Positions 37,836 through 49,657 of a stretch of 64,000 bases of DNA are shown one piece after another; position 1 is the first letter of the stretch, and each line of letters opens with the position of its first letter. The DNA comes from Bretschneidera sinensis (lineage: Eukaryota; Streptophyta; Magnoliopsida; Brassicales; Akaniaceae), in assembly GCA_023935145.1 (NCBI GenBank), contig CM043698.1:23197501-23261500 (forward strand). The letters run 5' to 3'. The notes below the pieces were generated by a model. It had not been told where the DNA came from. It saw only the letters and a list, made by a program, of their open reading frames with translations, and did not search any database. Made by a program: the position numbers and the translations under genes.

Positions 37836-38978
37836 TGTTGACCTTAACCTGAGGATAATCTATTCTTGAAATACTTCTTCCAAAACCTTAAATGTGCGAT
37901 TTCATCTTTCAGCCATACCATTATGTTCAGGACAACCTAATATAGTGTTCATGTCACTATTTCCTTTAAGCATCTAGCAAACAAACCTTTAAATTGTCTT
38001 TAAACTTTATGTTTGCTAAAATACTCACTTTACTTATCAGATTCAATCATTCTTAATGCCCTTTGCCAAATGTTTCTCAACTTCAGTCATCAAATTCTTG
38101 AACTTGTCAAGAAAATCAAACTTTTGGAACATGTATCCACAATAGCATCAGTGATCAATGAATGATACAAGTGTTTACACTTACAAAATATAGTTGGAAA
38201 ATGTCTATTGAAAATTAGTGTGAATGATTTCCAAAAGATCAGATTTATGAGATGCACAATATTTTTATCTTGGTTAATTTATCCCCAAACAAGTCAACGC
38301 ATGTCTAGTAAAGAGTAAACCATGTGTAGTCCTTTATCACCTTTTCTCCTCTCTCCCTAGAATTATGACCAAAATATTTATGCCACAACACGAAAGAATT
38401 TCCTTAATTAGGGATGTTTTAGCAATAATGTAACTTTATATGAAATTTTATCGACTTTGTTTAGAGCTTAATGCACAATCTATACAATCCATTGAACAAG
38501 GTGCACAGACTAATAGTTTTTGAATCAATAGATAATTTAACTTTATAATTATTATCATCAAAGTATACCCAATCTTGTCCAAAACCGGAGTATGAAAAAT
38601 GAATTCTGCACTAAGATCATATATAAAGTGTCTCCCTGATAACAGTTTAAATCTAGAAGGTAAATTTAAACTAGTTACTCCTATGAACTTTATGTCCACC
38701 TCATCATTATTGCCAATCGTGAGTTTAAAGTCTCCTTTATTTGGCTTTTCCTTGCTTATGAATCCCTGTATAGTAAGAGCAATGCAATTACCACTGTATA
38801 GCCACCACACTAAATGAGGACTCAGTTACAATGTATTCCTTTAGAACCAGATCTAAAAAGTTACACTCATGATCACTATGATTTATCCAAGTTCTTTTTT
38901 GTAATCTCATGATCATTCTTCATACATACGAAGTACTTAATTTCACTTTATAATGACAATATACTTAAAACCCACTAT
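37836..38978 (-). pseudogene. Copia relic C0 continued: integrase and protease region
   Basis: Minus strand. 38160-38050 reads FLDKFKNLMT then EVEKHLAKGIK, the integrase block before the SDRGGEY motif. 38810-38448 is open for 120 codons and holds GFISKEKPNKGDFKLTIGN and LDKIGYTL, the protease-side 'GN...V..L.LPS...VLDK.GY' layout of Copia elements. It is the other half of the relic interrupted by C1 at 23295 and is itself followed by C2. Confidence 0.65.
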
Positions 38979-38983
38979 GTTCC

Positions 38984-39826
38984 TGTTGGTATTTTGTCCG
39001 AGGTTTAAACAAGAAGGTGGAAGAATAAAATCAGCATGTTCAGCACCAGTGTGCGCCACAGCACAGCTTTCCCAGGCCACGATGCCCAGCAAGGGAGGAT
39101 TCCTAGAGGAGGTGTACACCGCGGCTCAGCCTCTCCCAGGCCGCGGCGCCCAGAAGCTTGAGGAAGTGTGCTTTGCCCTGGGCCGCAGTGCCAGGCACAC
39201 TGATGCACACATGTTTCAGCTTTTTAAGTGGTTTGTGGGACATGTTCAAAATGCATGGGATCACTAAGGATTGATCAAGGGCTATAGATGATTAGTCTTC
39301 TAGATCTAAGGGTGAATATTGACCCTCAAAATTGGTCAAGAAGTTGGTGCACTATATAAAGGGTCACCTAGCTTCAAAAGTCATAACATAACTTGTGATT
39401 AAAAATGAGATCAATTGTAAAAGTGCAAAGACGCTAAACTTAAGAGAGATTTTGTAGAGAGGTTGGTCATTTAGAAAGAGAGAGAGTAGAATAGAAAGGG
39501 ATTCAAGGGCTTGTAAGGGGAATTTTCTTGGGAAAATTCCAGGGTTAGTTCTTATCACTTTCTTCTTCTTCTTTTGTTCTTTAAGAACCTGTGAGTTCTT
39601 GGAAGGGTGTTACTTGATTATAAAGAACTCCATTGATAAGATAGTGCAGAGAGCTTGGAAGAGCTCACTAGGACGTAGGCATATTCCCGAACCTCGTTAA
39701 CAAATTGCTTGTGTTCTTTTCTTTCTTGCTTTGATTGGTTATTGTCTCTTTTTTTATACAAGTCACTCCAAACTTGGGTGTTTGGAAGATCACCTCTTAG
39801 GCATCATCTAAGGTGGTTTCCCAACA
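38984..39826 (+). repeat. 5' LTR of C2
   Basis: 843 bp, TG..CA; TATATAAA at 39353-39360. Ends CCCAACA directly before the PBS. Confidence 0.92.
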
Positions 39827-39827
39827 G

Positions 39828-39839
39828 TGGTATCAAAGC
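39828..39839 (+). promoter_or_regulatory. Primer binding site of C2
   Basis: TGGTATCAAAGC, Met-tRNA type, identical to that of C1. Confidence 0.85.
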
Positions 39840-40071
39840 TTGCACAATTGGGTATCGAAGCAAGAACAAAAGGTATCAGAGCAAGACTCCAAGAATCAAA
39901 GAACAAACTTCTTGGGTAATTCAAGAACGGAGTAAAGATCAAGATCAAATCGTATTTTTGAGGTTGATTCAAGAACAGTGTTGATATCAATCTTCGATCG
40001 TGTTCTTAAGGTTTAGAAGAAGTTGGAAAACATTTGTGGGTGCTGCACAAATCTGGGATCATCTCCGTAAG

Positions 40072-42717
40072 ATGGGTTCAAATTTCTTTGTTGAGAAGTT
40101 TGATGGAAAAAGAGATTTTTCCTTGTGGAAGTGAAAGATCAAGGCTGTTCCTATGCAAAAGAAGGTGGACTTGGCTATTGGAGAAGATGATGCTTTTCCA
40201 GCAAGTATCACAGAGGACCAACGGATTGAGATGAAAAAGATGGCATACAACACCATCTTCCTACACATGTCGGATAGTGTCACAAGGGAGTGCGGAGACT
40301 CGAAAGATCCTGCTGTCATATAGAAGAAACTAGATGAGTTGTTTCTTACCAAAACTCTCCCTAGCATGATTTGTCTTCTTAAAAGAATCTTTGCTTTTAA
40401 AATGGATACTAATAAAAAGTTGCAAGATAATCTTGATGTCTTTAATAAACTAGTTCAAGATTTGGCTAGTTGTAGCATTAAATTTCCGGATGAACAATTG
40501 GTTGTTATGTTATTAAATTTTCTTCCTGATTTTTTTGATAGTTTAATTAATTCAATTGAATATGGAAGAGATACACTAACCAAAGAAATTGTGGTCAATG
40601 CTATAAGAGCTCATGATTTTAAAGTCAAGAGTAGGGAGGCATCTAGTGGGGAAGAGCTGTTCGTAAGAAGAATACCAGCAACTCGGAATGGCAGTAGCAT
40701 TCATGGTAGCTACTGGGAGAAATCAAGAGGTAGAGGGCAGAGTTATGGGAGATTGCATTCCAAACCAAAGTTTGGAGGAAGGCGATGCTTCTACTGCAAC
40801 AATAAGGGTGACTTCAAGAAAGATTGCAAGAAGAGGTTATAGGATGAGAGAGGGAGAAATCATACCAACAATGGAGAGGCTTCGGTTGCCAAAGGAGAAT
40901 AGCAAGATGATGTTCTTGTTGTGTGCTCAAATGTGAGCAGGTGGCAAGGCAGCGAGAAATGGATTTTGGATTCCGGGTGCACTTATCACATGTGCCCTCA
41001 CAAGGAATGGTTCAAGAATTTCAAGGAGATCAATAATGGAAAGGTTTTCTTGGAGAATGACAATTCTTGCCAAGTGAGAGAGATAAGAGACATCCAGTTG
41101 AGGATGTTTGATGGAGTCACAAGGCTACTGTGAAATGTAAGGTATCTCATAGATTTGAGGAGGAATTTGATCTCATTGGAGCAGCTGGATTCCATGGGGT
41201 ATTCTTACAAAACTGAGGGAGGAAAGATCAAGGTAACCAAGGGTTCTTTGATAGTGATCAAGGAAGCAATCAAAGATGGACTTTATGAGATGATCGGTGA
41301 GACAGAAATCAATGATCAAGTAGTAAGTTTGATGGCTAAGATGGATAAGGCAGCACTTTGGAACAATCGCTTGGGACATATGAGCGAAAAGGGGCTGCAA
41401 GTTCTCAGCAATGATGGTCTACTTGGTAAAGACAAAGTAGAGAAACTAGATTTCTGTGAGAGTTGCATTCTTGGGAAGCAATATTGGGTCAACTTCAACA
41501 CCGGTGTGCACAAGGATTCTTGACTATATCCATATGGATCTTTGGGGACCAGCAAGGACACCAACATAGGGAGGTAATCGTTACTTTCTGTCTTTAATTG
41601 ATGATTATTCAAGAGTAGTTTGGGTTTATTTACTTAAAAATAAATCGAATGCTTTGAATAAATTTGTGGTGTGAAAAACGTTGCTGGAGACTCAAATGGG
41701 AAGGGTAGTTAAGGTGTTAAGAACCGATAATGGCTTAGAATTTTTTTAATAAGGATTTTGATAAATTCTATGAATTAAATGGCATTCTAAGACATAGAAC
41801 GGTTGTAAAAGCCCCTCAGCAAAATGGAGTTGCTGAGAGGATGAATAGAACCTTTATGGAAAAGGTTAGGTGCATGTTAATTGAGTCCAGTTTACCAAAA
41901 TATTTTTGGGGAGAAGCTGTGTCTACAGCTGCATACTTGGTTAATAGATCACCCTCTAGGAGTTTAGACCTTAAGACTCCCATGGAGATATGAAGTGGAA
42001 AACCCCCTGAGTTGAGCAACCTTAGGACTTTTGGGTATGCTGCATACGCACATCAAAAGGATGATAAACTTAACCCAAGGTCTAGAAAATGTGTATTTCT
42101 AGGGTATAGTGATGGGGTTAAGGGGTATAGGTTATGGTTCTTAGAACCAAAAGGAATGAAACTAATAATAAGTAGGGATGTTATTTTTAATGAATTGTTA
42201 TTTCCCTACTTGGAGAAAACTAACCCTGCAGGGGCTAGTGAGCAAACCAGTCCAGAATTTGTGAAGCACAACATCAATGAGAATTTAGTTCAGGTAGAGT
42301 AAGGAAGGCAAGAGGGTTCGAACCGGGTAGAGCTCATTGATGAAGGCCAAGCTCAGGACACTCAAGAGCAGACTGAACTAGAAGAGATTGATGCAGCAAG
42401 TCAGAATGACTACCAGCTCACAAGGGATCGGGAAAGGAGGGTGGTTAGGTCAACTTTGAGATATAGTTTTGCGAATGCTAATGTAGAAGCTCCTTGGACA
42501 GAAGGAGGGATGGTTGAACCAAAAACTTACATGGATGCCATGAAGTGTAAGGATTCGTCAAAGTGGCAGCTAGCTATGGAGGAAGAAATGGATTCGTTGA
42601 GGAAGAACAACTCTTGGGTATTGGTGCCCAAACCAAAAAAACAAAGAGTTATGGATTTTAGATGGATCTACAAGATCAAAAAAAGGAACACTCCAGGGGA
42701 TGAAGTTCGGTATAAAG
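40072..42717 (+). pseudogene. C2 gag, protease, integrase and first part of RT
   Basis: ATG 40072 (MGSNFFVEKFDGK). Gag ends with knuckle CFYCNNKGDFKKDC (40792-40833), in which Asp replaces the usual His. Protease WILDSGCTYHM is near 40965, LGHMSEKGLQ near 41370, and GKQYWVNF marks the zinc-binding end before integrase. A deletion of about 8 bp relative to C1 near 41515 and a further shift near 41750 break the integrase. TDNGLEF remains near 41725. The RT starts WQLAMEEEMDSL and stops at codon YKAR, where G2 is inserted. In-frame stops include the WKK-to-*KK site near 40322 shared with C1. Confidence 0.9.
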
Positions 42718-42722
42718 CTAGG
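42718..42722. repeat. Target site duplication of G2 (left)
   Basis: CTAGG; the partner is 48209-48213. Together they restore the RT reading AAGCTAGG/CTAGTGGCG of C2. Confidence 0.95.
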
Positions 42723-43964
42723 TGTTGTGAGTTTTAAATTTACTCGCAAGCGCACGAGTCGTTTGCAGTATAGCGTTGTGCAAGTGCGAGGTCGAATCCA
42801 CAGGGAATTGCGTTGTGAAAGTATATTTTCAATCTAAACTAACTCTATCTTAACCTAGTTCCAAATTTCAGAATGATATTGCAAAACAAATTAAAACTAA
42901 ACTAAGTTGATTTTAAAACTAATAATAAAAAGCACTAAGGTTTCCGAATCCACCCCACCGAAGTTAAGCATACATGTTCTAAAAATATAGCCTATCAAAA
43001 CATTCCATGAATCCAACTATAAGACAAAAAATAAAGAATATCCCAACTAAGCCAAAAGCACCCAATGTATCCGCTCTTAACAAATCACAAAGGGAATCCA
43101 ATTTAATCGAAAAGCATTCAATGTATCCATCAGATGAAACACAAAGAAAATCCAACAGACAATTTAAACTCAATCAATTATAAGATTAACTCAAATAATT
43201 GACAGAACATTTATACTAAAAATTTTCAGATTTGTACAAGCAAATCTGAACTACTACGCCAAACAACGATGGGGCTTCATCTTCAACCTTAGCTGAAGAG
43301 TCTAGCCACTCATAACTATAAAACTATAATAAAAAGTTCTAAACGTTTAAACTAAAACAACTGAATATAAAGAAATAAATAAACAACTTTGCATGGGAGA
43401 AATTCCACTCACTAACGGGCGACGCTTCCCCTCGTGGTAGCAATGCCTTCGGGATCCACCAAAATGCTGGCGGAAGTCCACCGGTAAACACCAAAGTGGC
43501 TCAGGAATTGTACACTGAATGATGAAGCCAGATGGTGTTTATATAGGGGAAGACCCGGAGCAATATGGGTTGCAGATTCGGTGTGTGATACTGCCCGTGT
43601 GCGCTCGATCGCAGTGTGGTGCGATCGATCGCAGGTACGATCGATCGCATGTCTTGTGCGCACGATCTCATGTGCGCTCGATCGCATGTCTGCTACGATC
43701 GATCGCAGATGCATTGAACTTCAAATATTTCGATGTGGGATGTTGACCATGCACTCGTTCGTAGGCAGGTGCGCTCGATCGCATATCTCGTGCGATCGAT
43801 CGCAATGTCTCCAGGAGCTTCACATCTCCTGAAATGCTTTATTTTCTCCACAAACCTGTAAAAATACACAAAACACAAGAAAGACGTAAAATAAAGTGAA
43901 ATACTACTAACTAAGAGCATAACAAATATAAGTTAAGGGTCTAAAATAAATTTTAGACTCATCA
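42723..43964 (-). repeat. 3' LTR of G2
   Basis: 1242 bp; carries eight palindromic units between 43600 and 43804. Confidence 0.93.
43600..43804. repeat. Palindromic-unit array, G2 3' LTR (8 units)
   Basis: Units at 43600, 43620, 43636, 43657, 43673, 43694, 43770 and 43791, mostly TGCGCTCGATCGCA, TGCGATCGATCGCA or TACGATCGATCGCA. Confidence 0.92.
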
Positions 43965-45340
43965 AATACCCCCAAACTTATATTTTGCTAGTTCCTTAGC
44001 AAAACAAAATAAAAGACTCAATGAAAAACAAAGAACATAAAGATAAAGTCATCACTCATGGTATCCAAAAATTTAAGGAGCACACATCACCATGATATTC
44101 ATTCATAAGCAAGCTTAAAAAGGTAAACCCATCTTCGCAATGAATAGAAATGTTAAAATCTAATTACTTACAAAAGGCAGGATAAGGCATCACAAACTTG
44201 AATCAGTGTAAGGTGAATTAGCATATAAAAATGAAGCTTCCAAGTAACTCTAATGTGTAAGGTCTCCATGTCTCAAGATTCACCGAATTTCCCATCAAAA
44301 ATGAACGAAAAGGCATAGTTTTTATTTTATTTTTTTAACAATAATAAGGCACGACTATGTTTAGTTCCCTTAAGCTTTCTAATTGACCCATGTAGCGAGT
44401 GTTGAGTTAATGACTCCCAAACCAGATGGTTTTAGGGCATTAGGTGTAAAGACACCCCTAAGGACTTACTAACTCGAGTCAAAAAGGCTACGAAACTAAA
44501 CTGACCTTAATGCTACCAAACAAAATTTTCACCTTTTGACGTGAACACTCACTGCTTACTGAGGCAAGAGGTCCAGTTACTCAGCGAAAAGTTTATTGAT
44601 AATTTTTTTTTTTTTTATGCCCAAGAGTTCATCCAACAAGTCATCCAGTTTCAGTTAAGATAAGGAAAAATACACATTAAAATCATATGTCATACCTCAC
44701 ATAATTTGTGCTAATGTGCTAGTGTTAGATTAAATCAAACATGTGAATTCTCAAATGTCTAAGGTAAGTAACTAAATTTTAAAATTTATCACCAGATCAT
44801 GTGTTCAAAATGTTAAGCTCACCAATGACATCACATCACAGAAAATGTTTAGATCAACCAAAATTTCACGATAACATGAGCATGCATTTATCTCTATGAC
44901 AAAAAGACAACAAATTAGGACAAAGTGTGTGATGTGTCTCCCATACCCCCAAACTTAAATTACACATTGACCCCAATGTGTGACTAATATGGAAAGAGCT
45001 GACCTGAGATATGGAGAACTATCTGGACTGGTATGGCTCATAGCATACCCCCAAACTTGAACTGAAGTACACTTTGTCCCTGAAAAATAAAAACTAGAAA
45101 AAAAAAATACTGGAAACAAACATTAATCATAAAAATGCGAAATAATAAATAAACAAAAGAAAAGATAAGCTGTGGGGTTCCTCCCATGAGCGCTAAGTTT
45201 AACGTCTTCAGCCAGACCCAACATTAGTAAACATGCCCAACTAAACACTCCACCATCTGATCAATAAATGGGAATGGAAAATGATCAGGCCTAGTGGCAG
45301 CATTCAATTTACGGTAGTCTAGACATTTTCTCCATCTTGA
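43965..45340 (-). other. G2 3' untranslated region with PPT, hairpin and repeated polypurine boxes
   Basis: Minus strand. The PPT AAGTTTGGGGGTATT adjoins the 3' LTR (43965-43979). The same box AAGTTTGGGGGTATG occurs at 44943-44957 and 45044-45058. Hairpin ACACATTGACCCCAATGTGT at 44962-44981. The end of the RT relic ([16 protein letters not shown], 45315-45265) abuts the 3' region near 45230. Confidence 0.8.
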
Positions 45341-46804
45341 CTACGCTCGAGTTGGAACCAACTCGTTGTCTTTATTTACTACCGTAAATTTAGCACGTTT
45401 GGGCACGACTGGAATCTGGCTCACCCACTTGCTATCAGAGATGGGATAAATGATCCCTGCCTCTAACAGCTTAATATCTTTTGCTCTCACAACCTCTTGC
45501 ATAGCAGGTTTGAGCCTTCTTTGTGGCTCCCTCAATGGCTTGGCATTCTCCTCCAACTGTATCGTGTGTATTACCAACGAGGGGTTGATTCCTTTGACAT
45601 CCTCAATAGTCCAGCCTATAGCTTCCTGATGCTCTCTTATGACGTCCAATAATTTCTCCTCTAGAGCATCACCCAAATCTAAAGCTATAATTATAGGCAA
45701 AGAATCTGCTGGACCTGGGAACTTATACTCAAGATTATCCAGTAAAGGCTTAAGTTCCTTCTTGTGAGGTTCAGGTGTTGTGGTTTCCTCCGTCTCACTG
45801 ATCTTTAGAGGAGCAGACTCCAAAGTAGCATTTGTTTGCTCAAACAACTTATCTAAGCCCAAATCCTCTTCAAATTGAGCAAAGCATGCCTCCATAATTT
45901 CCTCAGACTTCCCTTCTTTCTTGGGCACTTGTAGTCTCTCAGGGTAAGGCGCTTTAGGTAAAAATGACCTAAAGAGATCATTAATAATAGGTGTGGCTTT
46001 AGATGGCTCAGCATCTCTCTTCTCATTGTTGCCACTCTCTTGCCCTTGGTGCATAACAGGGTTCTCTTCCACTTGATTGTCCACTTGTCTCCCAGACAAG
46101 TATGAGACAGTTGATTGCACTTGTTCCTGCCAATGCATGGGAGTTGAAGAATTTCCCACCGCAAACTGTTCCTTTAGGTTAGGATCAGTTTGACTGGGGA
46201 ACGTTCCTTCTTCTCCTTCACCCACGTAACTTGCGATTTGATCAATTTGACTCTCTAGTGTGGCAATCGCTTGGGTGTTTTCTATTGTTGCACTCATCAC
46301 TTCACTCATAGATTGGCTAGTCATTTTCATGAAATCATTGAGAGCGTCCTCCAATGATTGTGAAACCGACGTTGGCGCTTGAATGGGAGCTTGGTAAGCG
46401 GGTGATGGTGCTGGATAAGCTGAGTGACCATAACTTGGAATTGATGGAGGAAATTCGGGAGGGTATTGATTGTAAGCATGATAAGGGTCTCCTCCCTGAT
46501 TCCTCAGTTGGTTCTGCGTCCATGAAACATAAGAGTGGTCCCACCACCCTGGATTGTATGTTTCAGAGTAAGATCCATTTGATTGCCAACAACACTCATT
46601 GAAAGAATTCATTTGTTCCATGGGATACTCGGCACAAGCCGGCATTGATGGACAATTCTGTGCTAGATGCATGGGACTAGCACAGATGGAACAGCTATCA
46701 ACATTGAATGTGCTGGCAGCATTGAGGGACGGGCCGGTCATTTTAATGAAATCCTTGAGGGCGTCCTCTAAAGACTGTGAAACCGGCGCTGGATTCATCC
46801 ACAT
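45341..46804 (-). pseudogene. G2 gag C-terminus fused to RT N-terminus
   Basis: 487-codon open frame from 46804. The order is: a QSLEDALKDF block; zinc knuckle CSICASPMHLAQNC (CX2CX4HX4C, residues about 37-50); the YNPGWWDHSYVSW box; a P/Y-rich run; a second QSLEDALNDFMKMT block; Q/E-rich linker; then the Athila RT entry region (ELKPLLDNLEYKF, EAIGWTIEDVKGI, EAGIIYPISDSKW, VPTRA). A stop ends it at 45341-45343, but [16 protein letters not shown] follows in the same frame before the deletion. The gag N-terminus and protease active site are absent. It is open but incomplete, so non-functional as a polyprotein. Confidence 0.85.
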
Positions 46805-46904
46805 TTTTTTTTTAGTTTTTTAATTTTTCTAACTCTTTTTTTTTATAACTAACTAGTAGAAAAATAAAATCAATTCAGACCAAAAATTTTCACAAACAAA
46901 ACAA

Positions 46905-46924
46905 TTCCCCGACAACGGCGCCAA
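46905..46924 (-). promoter_or_regulatory. Primer binding site of G2
   Basis: Minus strand TTGGCGCCGTTGTCGGGGA, Asp-tRNA type, next to the 5' LTR end ACTCACAACA. Confidence 0.82.
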
Positions 46925-46929
46925 AAACT

Positions 46930-48208
46930 TGTTGTGAGTTTTAAATTTACTCGCAAGCGCACGAGTCGTTTGCAGTATAGCGTTGTGCAAGTGCAAGGTC
47001 GAATCCACAGGGAATTGCGTTGTGAAAGTATATTTTCAATCTAAACTAACTCTATCTTAACCTAGTTCCAAATTTCAGAATGATATTGCAAAATAAATTA
47101 AAACTAAACTAAGTTGATTTTAAAACTAATAATAAAAAGCTATAAGGTTTCCGAATCCACCCCACCGAAGTTAAGCATACAAGTTCTAAAAATATAGCCT
47201 ATCAAAACATTCTATGAATCCAACTATAAGACAAAAAACAAAGAATATCCCAACTAAACCAAAAGCATCCAATGTATCCGCTCTTAACAAATCACAAAGG
47301 GAATCCAATTTAATCGAAAAGCATTCAATGTATCCATCAGATGAAACACAAAGAAAATCCAACAGACAATTTAAACTCAATCAATTATAAGATTAACTCA
47401 AATAATTGACAGAACATTTATACTTAAAATTGTCAGATTTGTACAAGCAAATCTGAACTACTACGCTAAACAACGGCGGGGCTTCATCTTCAACCTTAGC
47501 TGAAGAGTCTAGCCACTCATAACTATAAAACTATAATAAAAAGTTCTAAACGTTTAAACTAAAAAAACTGAATATAAAGAAATAAATAAATAACTTTATA
47601 TGGGAGAAATTCCACTCGTTGACTGGTGGCGCTTCCCCTCATGGTAGCAATGCCTTCGGGATCCACCAAAATGCTGGCGGAAGTCCACCGGTAAACACCA
47701 AAGTGGCTCAGGAATTGTACACTGAATGATGAAGCCAGATGGTGTTTATATAGGGGAAGACCCGGAGCAATATGGGTTGCAGATTCGATGTGGGATACTG
47801 CCCGTGTGCGCTCGATCGCAGTGTGGTGCGATCGATCGCAGGTACGATCGATCGCAGGTACGATCGATCGCATGTCTTGTACGCACGATCTCATGTGCGC
47901 TCGATCGCATGTCTGCTACGATCGATCGCAGATGCACTGAACTTCAAATATTTCGATGTGGGATGTTGACCATGCGCTCGTTCGTAAGCAGGTGCGCTCG
48001 AGCGCATGTGCACTCGATCGCATATCTCGTGCGATCGATTGCAATGTCTCCAGAAGCTTCACATCTCCTGAAATGCTTTATTTTCTCCACAAACCTGTAA
48101 AAATACACAAAACACAAGAAAGACGTAAAATAAAGTGAAATACTACTAACTAAGAGCATAACAAATATAAGTTAAGGGTCTAAAATATGCAATATTTTAG
48201 ACTCATCA
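46930..48208 (-). repeat. 5' LTR of G2
   Basis: 1279 bp; ten palindromic units between 47807 and 48043. The 37-bp excess over the 3' LTR is largely two extra units. Confidence 0.93.
47807..48043. repeat. Palindromic-unit array, G2 5' LTR (10 units)
   Basis: Relative to the 3' LTR, there is one extra TACGATCGATCGCA (47843-47856 or 47859-47872) and one extra unit pair member at 47993-48022 (TGCGCTCGAGCGCA then TGCACTCGATCGCA). Confidence 0.92.
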
Positions 48209-48213
48209 CTAGG

Positions 48214-49576
48214 CTAGTGGCGAAGAGGTTCACACAAAGAGAAGGCATAGACTTCACTGAAATATTCTCACCAGTTGTGAAATACAAGACGATCAGAATA
48301 ATGTTAGCATTGGTGGTCCAATTCAATTGGGAAATCGAGCAAATGGATGTGAAAACAACATTCTTACATGGAGAGCTTGATGAGGCCATTTACATGAGGT
48401 AACCCAAAGGCTATGAGGAAGGAAATCAGAGAGATTTGGTGTGCCAACTGAAGAAATATCTATATGGCCTGAAACAATCACCTCGATAATGGAATAAGAG
48501 GTTCGATTCCTTTGTAACCATCCTGGGTTTCATATGGAGCTGCTATGATTCGTGCTTGTATTACAAGGGGCACAAGGTGGAAGAAATGCTGATCATCCTA
48601 ATCTATGTTTATAACATGTTGTTGGTTGGGAGCAGTATGGAAAGGATAAGAAAATTGAAGGCTCAACTCAGTGAGGAGTTTGAGATGAAGGATCTTGGCC
48701 ATGCACAGAAGATCCTTGGGATGTGTATCATCCGGGAAAGGGAGAGAAATAGATTGAAGATCTATCAAACTTCTTACATAGAGAAAATGGTATCTAAGTT
48801 CTCTATGGAAGATAGCAAACCAGTGAAGGTTCTCCTTGCTAGTCATTTCAAGTTCTCCAGTGATCAATGTCCAAGATCGAATGAGGAGAAGAAGGTAAAT
48901 GGAAAAGGTCCCCTACTCTAGTGCGGTTGGATCTGTAATGTTCACCATGGTAAGCACTAGACCTGATATTGCTCATACAATAAGTGTCCTTAGTAGGTTT
49001 ATGAGTAATCTCATAAAGGAGCATTGGCTTGGGATGAAGTGGTTGCTGAGGTACTTGAAGGGAAGCCCAAATGTGGGGCTGGTTTATAAGAAGAGGGGTA
49101 AGTTCATCTGCCTTGACGGTTATGCTGATTCGGACTATGGAGCAGACCGGGATAAAAGGAGATCGATTACCTCCTACTTCTTCAACTTAAACGGATGTTG
49201 TGTAAGTTGGAAGACTCAGTTGCAGCCGGTGGTAGCATTCTCAACAACTAAGGCTGAATACATAGCGGCTACGAAAGCCATCAAGGAGGCTATGTGGTAC
49301 AAAGGGTTGTTGGAAGAGTTGAAGGTACTAGAGGAGTAGGTTGTGGTGTATTCGGATAGCCAAAATGCATTGCACTTGTGCAAGAATCCGGTGTTCCATG
49401 AGAGGACAAAGCACATAGATGTTCGGTACCATTTCATTCGGGAAAATGTTACGAAATGATGCATCCATGTGGACAAGGTGGCCACGGAAGAAAACACTGC
49501 GGATTTAGGTACTAAAGTTTTACCTCTAAGCAAGTTCAATCATTGCCTTGGACTTCTTAGGATTGGAGTCGGTTAA
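48214..49576 (+). pseudogene. C2 pol, second part: RT and RNase H
   Basis: Continues the RT after G2 (LVAKRFTQREGIDF with the duplicated codon, KTTFLHGELDEAIYM, LYGLKQSPR). The catalytic block YVDDMLLVG of C1 is YVYNMLLVG here (about 48605), losing both aspartates. A frameshift near 48895 separates it from the RNase H part (YADSDYGADRDKRRS, FSTTKAEYIAA), ending at TAA 49574-49576. Confidence 0.9.
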
Positions 49577-49657
49577 TATGATGACTCAAGATGAGTTTGG
49601 ATACTGAGTTCTCTACACAATGGGTTCGGGTTTAAACGCTTGGATAAAGATAGAGAT

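Larger units (their letters stand above)
42723..48208 (-). mobile_element. Gypsy Athila-like non-autonomous retrotransposon G2, nested in C2 RT
   Basis: LTRs 46930-48208 (5', 1279 bp) and 42723-43964 (3', 1242 bp) on the minus strand, TGATGAGTC..CTCACAACA, with perfect TSD CTAGG. Internal region under 3 kb: PBS, gag fragment fused to the start of RT, then a direct jump to 3' non-coding sequence. RT core, RNase H and integrase are missing. Related to G1 in LTR, PBS and 3' region. Confidence 0.95.

Noticed and set aside
45341..46804. 487-codon frame as a host gene
   Set aside because: Zinc knuckle, GWW box and Athila RT entry motifs, with LTRs on both sides, show it is retroelement gag/RT.
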